Shown here in pieces: positions 1-6,570 of a DNA stretch of 30,072 nucleotides. Source of the stretch: a virus. Both the position numbers and the translations under genes were made by a program. The notes beneath the pieces were generated by a model. The model was given only the letters and a program-made list of their open reading frames with translations, was not told where the DNA came from and made no database searches. Location: IMG/VR virus record IMGVR_UViG_3300046675_000555, positions 1 to 30,072 of that record. One strand, given 5' to 3'. Numbering within the stretch: the first letter of the stretch is position 1; the number at the start of each line of letters is the position of its first letter.

Positions 1-498
1 GACAACCACAGCATCGCGCTCGGTAAGCAGCCCGAGGTCGTGGAGTTTGCCGCGGTCCGCTTTGACTGGGACACCTACGACATAGTCCATAGGTACGACA
101 CCCTGATCAAGCCTAGCTGCGGCAGGCTGCCGGACAAGACCATCCAGACCACCGGCCTGACCGATGCAGACCTCGTTGGCGCCCCTAGCTTTAAGGCTGT
201 CGCAGCCAATATCGCCGGCACGATCGAGCCTGCCGACATCGTCATCGCCCACAACCTGTCCTATGACATCGAGATGATCGATATAGAGTTCGAGCGCCTC
301 GTTAGGAGGGTAGCGTGGCCAGCGATCAAGCTGTGTACCGTCGAGCAGACCATGCACGTTACGGGCAACCGGATCAACCTGAGCGGCCTGCACAAGATGA
401 TCACTGGTAGACCCCACGAGGGCGCCCACCGGGCAATGGCCGACGTCATGGCCACCCTGACCGTCCTCCGTGGAGCCAGGGAGAGGGGGTGGCTATAA
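1..498 (+). CDS. DnaQ-like DEDDh 3'-5' exonuclease (5' end outside window)
   Basis: Probable proofreading exonuclease that removes mismatched 3' nucleotides, acting with the polymerase encoded just downstream. The frame is open to the left edge. The first visible residues (DNHSIALGKQPEVVEFAAV) match the segment right after the ExoI D-x-E motif in this family, so the catalytic D-x-E codons lie outside the window. A GTG at position 40 is internal, not the true start. ExoII is seen as A-H-N-L-S-Y-D and ExoIII as H-R-A-M-A-D (the H-x4-D signature of the DEDDh type). The stop overlaps the next ATG as TAATG. The family call is firm; pairing with the alpha subunit is inferred from position. Confidence 0.88.
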   Translation, partial: DNHSIALGKQPEVVEFAAVRFDWDTYDIVHRYDTLIKPSCGRLPDKTIQTTGLTDADLVGAPSFKAVAANIAGTIEPADIVIAHNLSYDIEMIDIEFERLVRRVAWPAIKLCTVEQTMHVTGNRINLSGLHKMITGRPHEGAHRAMADVMATLTVLRGARERGWL

Positions 499-707
499 TG
501 AGGGACGAGGACGAGAGGAGGACTACTGTGAAACGGTTTGCCCTCCGCCTCATGAAGGAGGTCGTTGCGCATCAGCGCTACGGCGGCTCTCTCGAGGACG
601 CCATAGACGGCTCCATCCTGTTTATTTCCAACCTGCTCAAGATAGACGAGCGGGAGCTGAGGAGCTACCTCCGTGAGCAATCTAAAACTAACGACGTGGC
701 TCCATGA
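498..707 (+). CDS. small hypothetical protein, 69 aa
   Basis: Begins at an ATG that overlaps the exonuclease stop (TAATG), so it is probably translationally coupled. A GTG nine bases upstream is a less likely start. The product is charged and mostly helical in character (MRDEDERRTTVKRFALRLMK...). No domain is recognised. It sits between the exonuclease and polymerase genes and overlaps the next small gene by 35 bases, as expected in a compact phage replication operon. Confidence 0.65.
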   Translation: MRDEDERRTTVKRFALRLMKEVVAHQRYGGSLEDAIDGSILFISNLLKIDERELRSYLREQSKTNDVAP

Positions 708-843
708 CCTCCACGAGGTTACCGGCACCCTGGTGATATACTGGACCAAGGACGTACCGGAGCGGGAGCGCCAGAGAATGACGGTCATCCTCCGCGGTGT
801 CTTGGCGGAGATGGAGGACCCTAAGAACTGGGATCAGGAGTGA
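673..843 (+). CDS. small hypothetical protein, 56 aa
   Basis: A GTG-started frame of 56 codons overlapping the previous gene and ending four bases before the polymerase ATG. The translation is protein-like, with W, Y and charged residues and no low complexity (MSNLKLTTWLHDLHEVTG...). It fills what would otherwise be a 139-base gap between two tightly packed genes, and its codon use (GAG, GAC, CTC, ATC) matches its neighbours. The function is unknown. The start codon is uncertain, and an internal ATG at 778 would leave only 21 residues. Confidence 0.55.
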   Translation: MSNLKLTTWLHDLHEVTGTLVIYWTKDVPERERQRMTVILRGVLAEMEDPKNWDQE

Positions 844-846
844 ATA

Positions 847-3800
847 ATGATAGCGGTCAGGACGGGATACTCGTTTAAGCTCGCCGTCGGTCACGTTAAG
901 TCGGTCGTCGATCGCCTCGTCGAGCTCGGCAAGACCGACGCCCCAATCGCCGACCGGGGCGGCACCTTCGGCTTCGTCTCGTGGACCAAGGCCTGCGCCA
1001 CCGCTAACCTGCGCCCCGTCTACGGCGTAGAGCTGGCGGTCAGCGACAACTGGGGGACCAAGTCCCGCAAGGAAGCCTCGCCGGAGCAACAGCCGCGCTT
1101 CGACTACTGGACCTTTCTGGCCAAGAGCGACCTCTCCGACCTCCACCAGCTGGTCAGGGCGGCGACTGGTAAGGCGGCCAAGGTCCCGGTACTCTCCTAT
1201 GACGAGGCGCTTGGAGCGCCGGGCGTGATCAAGGTCGCCAATGAGCAGGTCGATATCGACCTTGTCGACTTTGACATAGAGGACGTCTATATGGGCCTCA
1301 CCCCCGCCACTCCGCTGGGCCTGGTCAGGGCTGCCGCGCGCAGGGGCGCCCTGTTCGTCGCAGGTAGTCGCAACGTCTACCCCTGCAGCGGAGACCTCGA
1401 GTTCTATAGAGTCATGCTGGGGAGGCACTCGGCATCGACCCAGACCTATCCGCAGCACATCCTCTCCGACGACGAGCTCGCTGCCGCACTCGCCCCTGCG
1501 GCACTCGCCACAGATATCGCTAAAGCTATGGATCACTCCCGCGAGATAGTCTCCGGCTGTTGCGCCGTGCTCGAGAAGGGCGAGTTGCTCCACTTCAATG
1601 CCGAGAAGACCCTGCACCAGCTCTGCGAGGAGGGCGCGGCTCGGCTAGGCGTCGATCTATCCGTCCCGATGTATCGGGAAAGGATAGATCGAGAATTAGC
1701 CCTGATTGCCGAGAAGAAGTTCGACGACTACTTCCATATCATCTCCGACCTAGTGAACTGGGCCAAGCCCCGCATGGTCGTCGGACCGGCGCGGGGAAGC
1801 TCGTGCGGCAGCCTCGCCTGCTACCTGCTCGGTATCACTGCGATAGACCCCATTCCCCACGGCTTGATCTTTGAGAGGTTTATCGATATCACCCGCGCCG
1901 ACCTCCCCGATATCGACCTCGACTTCTCCAGACAGGACGAGGTGATGGCCTACGCGGAGCAGCGCTACGGCGAGAGGGTGGCCAGGCTGGCCAGCGTATC
2001 GATCTTCCAGTCCCGCTCTGCCCTGGCCAGGGTAGGGGCCGCCCTGAAGATACCCTCCTGGCAGGTGGAGAAGGTGGCGGAGACTGCGTTCAAGCGGATG
2101 ATGGGCGACTCCCGCAAGAGTAGTACGATCTTAGATACGCTCACAGATACCGATCCTGGCAGGGTGATGCTCAAGGAGTTTCCCCAGGCAGTCATCGCCG
2201 GCAGGTTCGAGGGTCACCCCGACCACTCCTCGATCCACGCCGCGGGCCTCGTCGTTACAGATAAGCCGGTCTCTACCTACGTTGCCGTAGACCGGAGGAA
2301 CGGCACTGCGATGTGCAACAAGTACGACGCAGAGTACCTCAACCTGCTCAAGATCGATGTCCTGGGTCTGACCCAGCTCTCGATCTTTGAGCGTACCCTC
2401 GAGCTGATCGGTGAGAGCCCCGTCTCCGGCTGGCTGGAGAAGATACCGCTCGACGATGCCAAGGCATTCGATCTACTCAATCGCCACAAGTACTGCGGCG
2501 TCTTCCAGTTTACCGGTGCCGCAATGCGCGGCCTGGCCAAGCAGATCACGTTCGAGTCGTTTGAAGACATCGTCGCCGCCACCGCCCTAGTCCGACCTGG
2601 CCCGCTCGCCTCCGGGGGGACCAGCCAGTGGGTGGAGAGAAGGGCGGGGCGCCAGGCAGTGACCTATCCACACCCACTGCTCGAAGAATTTTTGAGAGAC
2701 ACCTACGGGATACCGGTCTATCAAGAACAAATCCTTCGGATCGGTAGAGAGCTTGGCGATCTCTCGTGGGCGGACGTGACCCAGCTACGCAAGGCCATGA
2801 GCAGGTCCCTTGGTAAAGAGTATTTCGATCAGTATGGGGACAAGTGGAAGGAGACCGCGATCAAGAAGGGGATGCCGCCTGAGGTGGCGACAGAGTTTTG
2901 GGTAGCGATGTGTCTTGACGCGAATACTAAAATTAGATTGGCGAAGAGGAGTAAGCCGCTAACTATTAAACAACTATATCGGAAGTATGAGAGTCATCAG
3001 ACGTATGAGATTAAGCGGAAGGGCTCAAGGCCTTCCCTGGTCAGCCTGTTCCCAGACGGGAGGGGTCATACGCAGAAGGCGCTCAAGTTCATCAAGTCTG
3101 GAAGAAAGGTCTGCTGGAAATATATGTTTGAAGACAAGAGCCACGTCATATGTACCCCAGATCATCGCTTCATAGTTAATGGAGGGTGGCAGAAGATAGG
3201 AGAGGCAAAGATTGGAGACGACTTCGCATTCATGGGAGAAGACTATGAGAAGCGAGGATCGCGAGCTCGGAACCATACTGGAGGTGGTAAGGGGAGTGGG
3301 AAGCGGGATACTCTAGGCCGCTACTCTGGTACGGGTCGCGTCTCCTTTGCTAAAGATTTCCGTAGAGAGATGACAGGCAAGCCCTGTGCTGACTGCGGTA
3401 AGATTGCAACTCACATGGAGGTCCACCATAATGATTTCGTGGAAGGTAGAAAGAGACTGCGAGACGTAGCTTGGCTATGTCCTAGTTGTCATCGCACCAG
3501 GCACTGGCAGTTTGGTAGAGGGGCAACCCCTCCGTGGGGGGTAGGCAAGGCTGTTACATCAAAGAGACTAGTTAAGAGACAAAAGATCGGATTGAGAGAA
3601 GTCTATGACATCTCAATGGAAAAACATTTTAACTTTACTCTTCAAAATGGGTTGATAACTCATAATTGTCAATACGGAGCTTGGTGCCTGAGCGGCGATA
3701 CCGTATTAGTAGACCCTTATGGAAACCAGTCCCACAAGAAGCGGACCTTTACCCTGAGAGAACTCTACGAAAACGGGGGCTCATTCAATAGCCAGACCGG

Positions 3801-4962
3801 CAAGAAGCAGAACCTGCTGTGCCTCCAGGACGGGAGGATCAAGCCCCTCAGGTTGGTCGATGTCTACTATAGGGGCAGACAGAAGACCTGGCTGGTCAAG
3901 GTCGAGAGCGGAGAGAGCATTCGCGCCACCAAGGCCCACAGGTTTCTGGGCGTGGACGGCAAGTACTGGAGGCTCGATGACCTGCGACCAGGCGACGCGG
4001 TCATCTCGATAGGATGGAGTGCAGGCAGGACCGCAGTAGCCTCCAAGATCGTCTCTATCTCCGATCCCAAGATCGAGGACACCTACGATGTAGCCATGCC
4101 AGAGCCCTATAATAACTTCGTTGCCAATAACTTCGTAGTCCACAACTCCTTCAATAAGAGTCACAGCGTCGCCTATGCCTATGTCTCGTATTGGTGCGCG
4201 TACCTCAAGGCCCACTACCCTACGGAGTTCGCCGCCGCCACGCTCGATGCAGAGGAGAAGCCGGAGCGCCAGATCGAGCTGCTCCGCGAGCTAGCAGAGG
4301 AGGGCATCGGCTATATCCCGGTAGACCCGGAGAGGTCTACCGCCCGCTGGCAGGCCACCAGCGATGGCCGCCTGCTGGGTCCCTTGACCAACATCAAGAG
4401 CATTGGCCCCGCCAAGATGCTGCTGATCCTCCAGGCCCGCAGGGGAGAGCGCAAGCTAACCGCCTCGCAGGCCAAGCTGCTCGAGAACCCAAAGACTGCA
4501 ATCGATAGCCTGTTTCCGATCAGGGACCGCGTCCGCACTCTCTATCCAAACGGGCTTGGAGACGCGAACATCGCCAGTCTGCCAACTCCGGTGATCGCGT
4601 GCCAGCCTGGTATCCAGGGCCCGCAGGTCATTGTGGTGGTGATCAACCGCCTGATCCCCAAGGACGAGAACGAGCCGGTCAAGGTCGCCCGCAGGGGCGG
4701 GGTCCTCCTCGATGGTCCGATCCAGGCACTCAACATGTTCGTCAGGGATGACGGAGATGAGATGTTTGCCAAGATCGGTCGCTTCAAATTCAATGAGTTG
4801 GGCAAGCCCGTCCAGGAGGAGGGCAAGCCGGGCAAGGTGATCTACGCCTTAAAGGGGGTAGTCCCTCCGTCGTTCAGAATGCTCGATGTCCGGCAGGTCA
4901 GGAAGCTCGGATATATGGAGGAAGGCTATGATGACAATAGACCAAGCGGCGATCCTGATTAG
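847..4962 (+). CDS. dnaE: Phage DNA polymerase III alpha subunit (DnaE-like) with two inteins
   Basis: C-family replicative polymerase precursor of 1371 residues; removal of both inteins would leave 965. Order: a degenerate PHP-like N-terminus (about 1-190), where the expected H-x-H-x metal motif reads R-T-G-Y-S-F; the palm domain with G-P-A-R-G-S-S-C-G-S from G313; P-D-I-D-L-D-F with Asp355 and Asp357; and L-L-K-I-D-V-L-G-L with Asp504. These correspond to E. coli alpha Asp401, Asp403 and Asp555. Intein 1 is residues 689-940 and intein 2 is 947-1100. The C-extein resumes at S-F-N-K-S-H, followed by a helix-hairpin-helix (L-T-N-I-K-S-I-G-P-A-K) and a divergent C-terminal region. It is shorter than bacterial DnaE. 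It lies in an operon with the exonuclease. The start is an ATG four bases after the previous stop. Confidence 0.95.
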   Translation: MIAVRTGYSFKLAVGHVKSVVDRLVELGKTDAPIADRGGTFGFVSWTKACATANLRPVYGVELAVSDNWGTKSRKEASPEQQPRFDYWTFLAKSDLSDLHQLVRAATGKAAKVPVLSYDEALGAPGVIKVANEQVDIDLVDFDIEDVYMGLTPATPLGLVRAAARRGALFVAGSRNVYPCSGDLEFYRVMLGRHSASTQTYPQHILSDDELAAALAPAALATDIAKAMDHSREIVSGCCAVLEKGELLHFNAEKTLHQLCEEGAARLGVDLSVPMYRERIDRELALIAEKKFDDYFHIISDLVNWAKPRMVVGPARGSSCGSLACYLLGITAIDPIPHGLIFERFIDITRADLPDIDLDFSRQDEVMAYAEQRYGERVARLASVSIFQSRSALARVGAALKIPSWQVEKVAETAFKRMMGDSRKSSTILDTLTDTDPGRVMLKEFPQAVIAGRFEGHPDHSSIHAAGLVVTDKPVSTYVAVDRRNGTAMCNKYDAEYLNLLKIDVLGLTQLSIFERTLELIGESPVSGWLEKIPLDDAKAFDLLNRHKYCGVFQFTGAAMRGLAKQITFESFEDIVAATALVRPGPLASGGTSQWVERRAGRQAVTYPHPLLEEFLRDTYGIPVYQEQILRIGRELGDLSWADVTQLRKAMSRSLGKEYFDQYGDKWKETAIKKGMPPEVATEFWVAMCLDANTKIRLAKRSKPLTIKQLYRKYESHQTYEIKRKGSRPSLVSLFPDGRGHTQKALKFIKSGRKVCWKYMFEDKSHVICTPDHRFIVNGGWQKIGEAKIGDDFAFMGEDYEKRGSRARNHTGGGKGSGKRDTLGRYSGTGRVSFAKDFRREMTGKPCADCGKIATHMEVHHNDFVEGRKRLRDVAWLCPSCHRTRHWQFGRGATPPWGVGKAVTSKRLVKRQKIGLREVYDISMEKHFNFTLQNGLITHNCQYGAWCLSGDTVLVDPYGNQSHKKRTFTLRELYENGGSFNSQTGKKQNLLCLQDGRIKPLRLVDVYYRGRQKTWLVKVESGESIRATKAHRFLGVDGKYWRLDDLRPGDAVISIGWSAGRTAVASKIVSISDPKIEDTYDVAMPEPYNNFVANNFVVHNSFNKSHSVAYAYVSYWCAYLKAHYPTEFAAATLDAEEKPERQIELLRELAEEGIGYIPVDPERSTARWQATSDGRLLGPLTNIKSIGPAKMLLILQARRGERKLTASQAKLLENPKTAIDSLFPIRDRVRTLYPNGLGDANIASLPTPVIACQPGIQGPQVIVVVINRLIPKDENEPVKVARRGGVLLDGPIQALNMFVRDDGDEMFAKIGRFKFNELGKPVQEEGKPGKVIYALKGVVPPSFRMLDVRQVRKLGYMEEGYDDNRPSGDPD
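2911..3666 (+). mobile_element. Intein 1 in DnaE, with HNH homing endonuclease domain (252 aa)
   Basis: A protein-splicing element in frame, precursor residues 689-940. Block A begins with Cys689 (CLDANTKIRL). Block B carries T-P-D-H (VICTPDHRFIV). Block F is VYDISMEKHFNF and block G is NGLITHN, ending with His939-Asn940 and followed by Cys941 as the +1 residue. All residues needed for class 1 splicing are present. Between blocks B and F is an HNH nuclease: C847-x2-C850, V-H-H-N (859-862) and C878-x2-C-H...H886. The DNA is visibly AT-richer than the flanking polymerase: 25 of 60 G+C in 2941-3000 against 39 of 60 in 1921-1980. That suggests recent arrival and a still mobile element. Confidence 0.92.
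3685..4146 (+). other. Intein 2 in DnaE, endonuclease-free mini-intein (154 aa)
   Basis: A second in-frame intein, residues 947-1100, starting only six extein residues (C-Q-Y-G-A-W) after intein 1 ends. Block A is CLSGDTVLVD, block B SIRATKAHRFLGVDG, block F TYDVAMPEPYNNF and block G ANNFVVHN, with terminal His1099-Asn1100 and Ser1101 as +1 residue. No endonuclease domain is seen. The insertion point, immediately before S-F-N-K-S-H, is the position used by the cyanobacterial split DnaE inteins, which sit before C-F-N-K-S-H. Block B also resembles theirs (I-R-A-T-K-x-H-x-F-x-x-V-D-G). Its base composition is close to the polymerase, so it looks older than intein 1. Confidence 0.9.
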
Positions 4963-5107
4963 GGAGACTAGCGGCCAGCTCGGAGAGGCGCTGCCGCAAG
5001 ACGTCTGCGTGGCGATCGCCACCAGGCTGCTCTCTCCGCCTCAGCAGCTACGGTTGCTGAGTCCTGGGGACGTCGCTCGCTACCACAGGGAGAGGTACGA
5101 AGAGTGA
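4928..5107 (+). CDS. small hypothetical protein, 59 aa
   Basis: Starts at ATG 4928 (or the adjacent ATG 4931), preceded by a purine-rich GGAGGAA, within the last 35 bases of the polymerase gene. It ends in a GTGA overlap with the nuclease gene. The sequence (MMTIDQAAILIRETSGQLGE...) is helical, with no known domain. The position between polymerase and nuclease suggests a replication accessory role, which is inference only. Confidence 0.6.
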   Translation: MMTIDQAAILIRETSGQLGEALPQDVCVAIATRLLSPPQQLRLLSPGDVARYHRERYEE

Positions 5108-5496
5108 GCGACGGAGATCTGAGGAAGATATTTCGCAACCACCTGCCTATGGTGGCCTGGAGTACGATAGAGACTGGCGCGGTCGAGCCCGGCGTCGCCG
5201 ATCTCAACGGCCTGCTTAACGGTGTTGAGTTCTGGGTAGAGAACAAGCGCACGCTTGCCTATGCCGTAGAGGTCAAGCCGAGCCAGGTCGCCTGGCACCG
5301 GCTGCGGTGGGCCAAGAGGGGGAGGACCTTCTTTGCGGTACGCCGCTGCGGCAGCGAGCTCTGGCTAATCGAGGGCCGCCACGCGCTCCAGCTCAAGGAC
5401 TACGGTCTGCGGGACTGCCCCACCCTCCTGGTGGCCGACGGAGGTCCGGCCCGCTGGCCATGGGCCAGGGTTCTAGACCTCCTAGTGGGGCACTAG
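5104..5496 (+). CDS. PD-(D/E)XK superfamily nuclease-like protein (VRR-NUC type)
   Basis: 130 residues with the core of a restriction-endonuclease-fold nuclease: G-V-A-D-L-N (Asp33), then W-V-E-N-K (Glu46, Lys48), with a possible second pair V-E-V-K, and Gln61 in P-S-Q-V-A-W ahead of a basic helix. The pattern G-x-x-D...E-x-K...Q-x-x-W is typical of VRR-NUC and phage Holliday-junction-type nucleases, which cut branched or flap DNA during replication and recombination. The GTG start overlaps the previous stop (GTGA). It is the last gene of the replication operon and is followed by a 704-base non-coding region. The superfamily is likely; the substrate cannot be read from sequence. Confidence 0.75.
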   Translation: MSDGDLRKIFRNHLPMVAWSTIETGAVEPGVADLNGLLNGVEFWVENKRTLAYAVEVKPSQVAWHRLRWAKRGRTFFAVRRCGSELWLIEGRHALQLKDYGLRDCPTLLVADGGPARWPWARVLDLLVGH

Positions 5497-5613
5497 GAGG
5501 GCCCATGTGCAGCGGTTAGACCGTGGGGTACCCCCTCCAGGAGGGCCTACCAGCGGCCTTTTCTATCGTATTGGAGGCCTAGAAAATTGAGTAAAATCAA
5601 GCCCCCTAGGCCC

Positions 5614-5642
5614 TTTACATTTCTTCCTTCTTTCTTTATATA
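5614..5642 (+). promoter_or_regulatory. sigma70-like promoter with pyrimidine-only spacer
   Basis: TTTACA (5614-5619) and TATATA (5637-5642) are separated by exactly 17 bases. They match TTGACA at 5 of 6 positions and the TATA part of TATAAT. The spacer consists only of T and C. This AT-rich island stands out in a GC-rich intergenic region and points toward the gene block starting at 6201, which would give it a leader of about 550 bases. Start-site mapping would be needed to confirm it. Confidence 0.5.
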
Positions 5643-5896
5643 TAGGAGGCCTTCTAGGGCATGCGGGGAGCTTCCACCCTCCCTCCCCCTAGGAAGTGGT
5701 TCGACAAAGTGGTCGGCCCCTGAGGACCTCTCGAGTGCCCTAGCGGCCTTGACCCTCCCCCGGTTGGGGCGGGACTGTAGAGAGGGAGCACGGGGAACCT
5801 CCTTAGGACCTCTCCCCCACTAGAGCGATAAGCTGCACGAGGGGAGAGGGCCTGGTTTAGGGCGAACCTCCTGCCGGCATCTACGAAAAGCCGAAG

Positions 5897-5957
5897 GGAA
5901 AATTTAGGAGGGTCTAGGCCCCTGCGGCCTCCTCTCTATTCTCCTCCTAAATTTTCC
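5897..5957. repeat. 15-bp perfect inverted repeat, 31-nt loop
   Basis: GGAAAATTTAGGAGG at 5897-5911 is the exact reverse complement of 5943-5957, with a 31-base pyrimidine-rich loop. As RNA it would form a strong stem. No T-run follows, so it is not a textbook terminator. The arms contain AGGAGG and its complement. Its place midway between promoter and first gene suggests a leader-RNA or protein-binding role. Confidence 0.7.
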
Positions 5958-5989
5958 AGAGCGAATGACCCTCCCTAAAAATTGTTCTT

Positions 5990-6148
5990 CTCCTCTCGCA
6001 AAAGCGGAGGAGCAGTGCCGTCGGCAAACGACGGAGCGCAAGCGCAAGCAGAAAATGCGACAAGAGCGGGGAGGTTGGATCGACTGCGACGGGCCGCCCG
6101 CCACCGCGCGGCCCAGAAAGTGAAATGCGGCCTCGGCCGCATCGAGGC
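5990..6148 (+). other. cluster of leader hairpins
   Basis: Three stem-loops follow one another. At 5990-6012, CTCCTCTCGC pairs with GCGGAGGAG around AAAA with one bulge. At 6018-6034, CCGTCG pairs with CGACGG. At 6130-6148, GCCTCG pairs with CGAGGC. Together with the 15-bp repeat upstream and the leader repeat downstream, they make a continuous structured leader ahead of the gene at 6201. Confidence 0.45.
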
Positions 6149-6149
6149 G

Positions 6150-6179
6150 GGATGACCTCCGCCTCCTGAAGATCAGGTC
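6150..6179 (+). repeat. leader repeat copy 1 with CCTGA-AGA-TCAGG hairpin
   Basis: A 30-base block beginning GGATGACCTCC and ending GATCAGGTC. It matches 6511-6540 at 26 of 30 positions. Both copies keep a five-base-pair hairpin (CCTGA, three-base loop ending GA, TCAGG). It lies 21 bases before the start codon at 6201, so it is likely a shared post-transcriptional control or protein-binding element. Confidence 0.6.
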
Positions 6180-6200
6180 CAACACAAAGGAAAGACCAAG

Positions 6201-6470
6201 ATGACCACCGCAACCACTCTCGACCTCCTCGCCCGCCCGAACACCTACAAGCACTTTGTTGCAGCGGCCCTGCTCAAGAGCAAGGGTAAGACACTCACCT
6301 TCGACCAGCTCTCCAAGGCGGCCTACGGCGAGGTTAAGGACGAGTACAAGGCCCCGATTGCTATGATCCTGGTTGGGATCAAGGTCGCGATCAAGGCGAA
6401 CAAGCTCCCGCTCCAAGTCGTGCGAGAGAAGGGCACCGTGAAGATCGCACCCAAGGGTCGCAGTCGATAA
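6201..6470 (+). CDS. small winged-helix-like protein, 89 aa
   Basis: First gene after the structured leader; the start follows AAGGAAAGACCAAG. The translation aligns by eye with the C-terminus of the protein ending at 16238: both have an L-L or A-L helix, then K-A-x-Y-G, then a stretch ending V-A-I-x-x-x-K-L-P, then a beta segment, and both end in a Ser/Gly/Arg tail. The layout (three helices, then a two-strand wing) resembles a winged-helix DNA-binding domain like that of response regulators. It is probably a small phage DNA-binding regulator; the target is unknown. Confidence 0.65.
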   Translation: MTTATTLDLLARPNTYKHFVAAALLKSKGKTLTFDQLSKAAYGEVKDEYKAPIAMILVGIKVAIKANKLPLQVVREKGTVKIAPKGRSR

Positions 6471-6483
6471 GGCCTAGTGAAAT

Positions 6484-6501
6484 TCGGAGGAGACCCTCCG
6501 A
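6484..6501 (+). other. hairpin downstream of the 6201 gene
   Basis: TCGGAGG (6484-6490) pairs perfectly with CCTCCGA (6495-6501) over a four-base loop. It lacks a following T-run, so it is more likely a processing site or pausing hairpin at the start of the next leader than a terminator. Confidence 0.45.
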
Positions 6502-6510
6502 GTTGTGCAG

Positions 6511-6540
6511 GGATGACCTCCTGCGCCTGACGATCAGGTC
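6511..6540 (+). repeat. leader repeat copy 2 with CCTGA-CGA-TCAGG hairpin
   Basis: Second copy of the 30-base element, 26 of 30 identical to 6150-6179. The four differences leave the five-base-pair stem intact and alter one loop base. It lies 30 bases before the start at 6571. Conservation of the stem, not just the sequence, argues for function. Confidence 0.6.
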
Positions 6541-6551
6541 TCTCCACCCAT

Positions 6552-6566
6552 AAGCAAGAAAGCGAA
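6552..6566 (+). promoter_or_regulatory. purine-rich leader/RBS module (variant copy)
   Basis: AAGCAAGAAAGCGAA, a slightly diverged copy of the AAGCAAGAAAGGAA module found before several genes here. It ends four bases before the ATG at 6571 and supplies the ribosome-binding purines. Confidence 0.5.
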
Positions 6567-6570
6567 AGCG

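Larger units (their letters stand above)
5497..6200. other. 704-bp non-coding region with promoter and dense hairpins
   Basis: No frame here has both a credible ribosome site and phage-like codon use. The region holds a candidate promoter (5614-5642), a 15-bp inverted repeat (5897-5957), hairpins at 5990-6012, 6018-6034 and 6130-6148, and a leader repeat (6150-6179) just before the next gene. The first part is rich in CCTAGG, AGGCC and CCTCC strings, a vocabulary shared with the convergent region at 22528-22868. It could be the promoter and long leader of the next operon, a structured RNA, or an origin region. Confidence 0.6.

Noticed and set aside
688-1617. Long minus-strand open frame opposite the polymerase N-terminus
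   Set aside because: It is the mirror of strongly coding plus-strand DNA, with no ribosome site or recognisable domain; a GC-rich shadow.
5587-5823. 78-codon TTG frame in the 5.5-6.2 kb non-coding region
   Set aside because: It runs through the promoter and terminator-like repeats, is Pro/Ser/Arg-rich from repeated CCT/AGG strings, and lacks phage-like codon use.
5904-6416. Minus-strand 170-codon frame across the leader and the 6201 gene
   Set aside because: It overlaps the inverted repeats and a real plus-strand gene, and the translation is low-complexity with many Arg.
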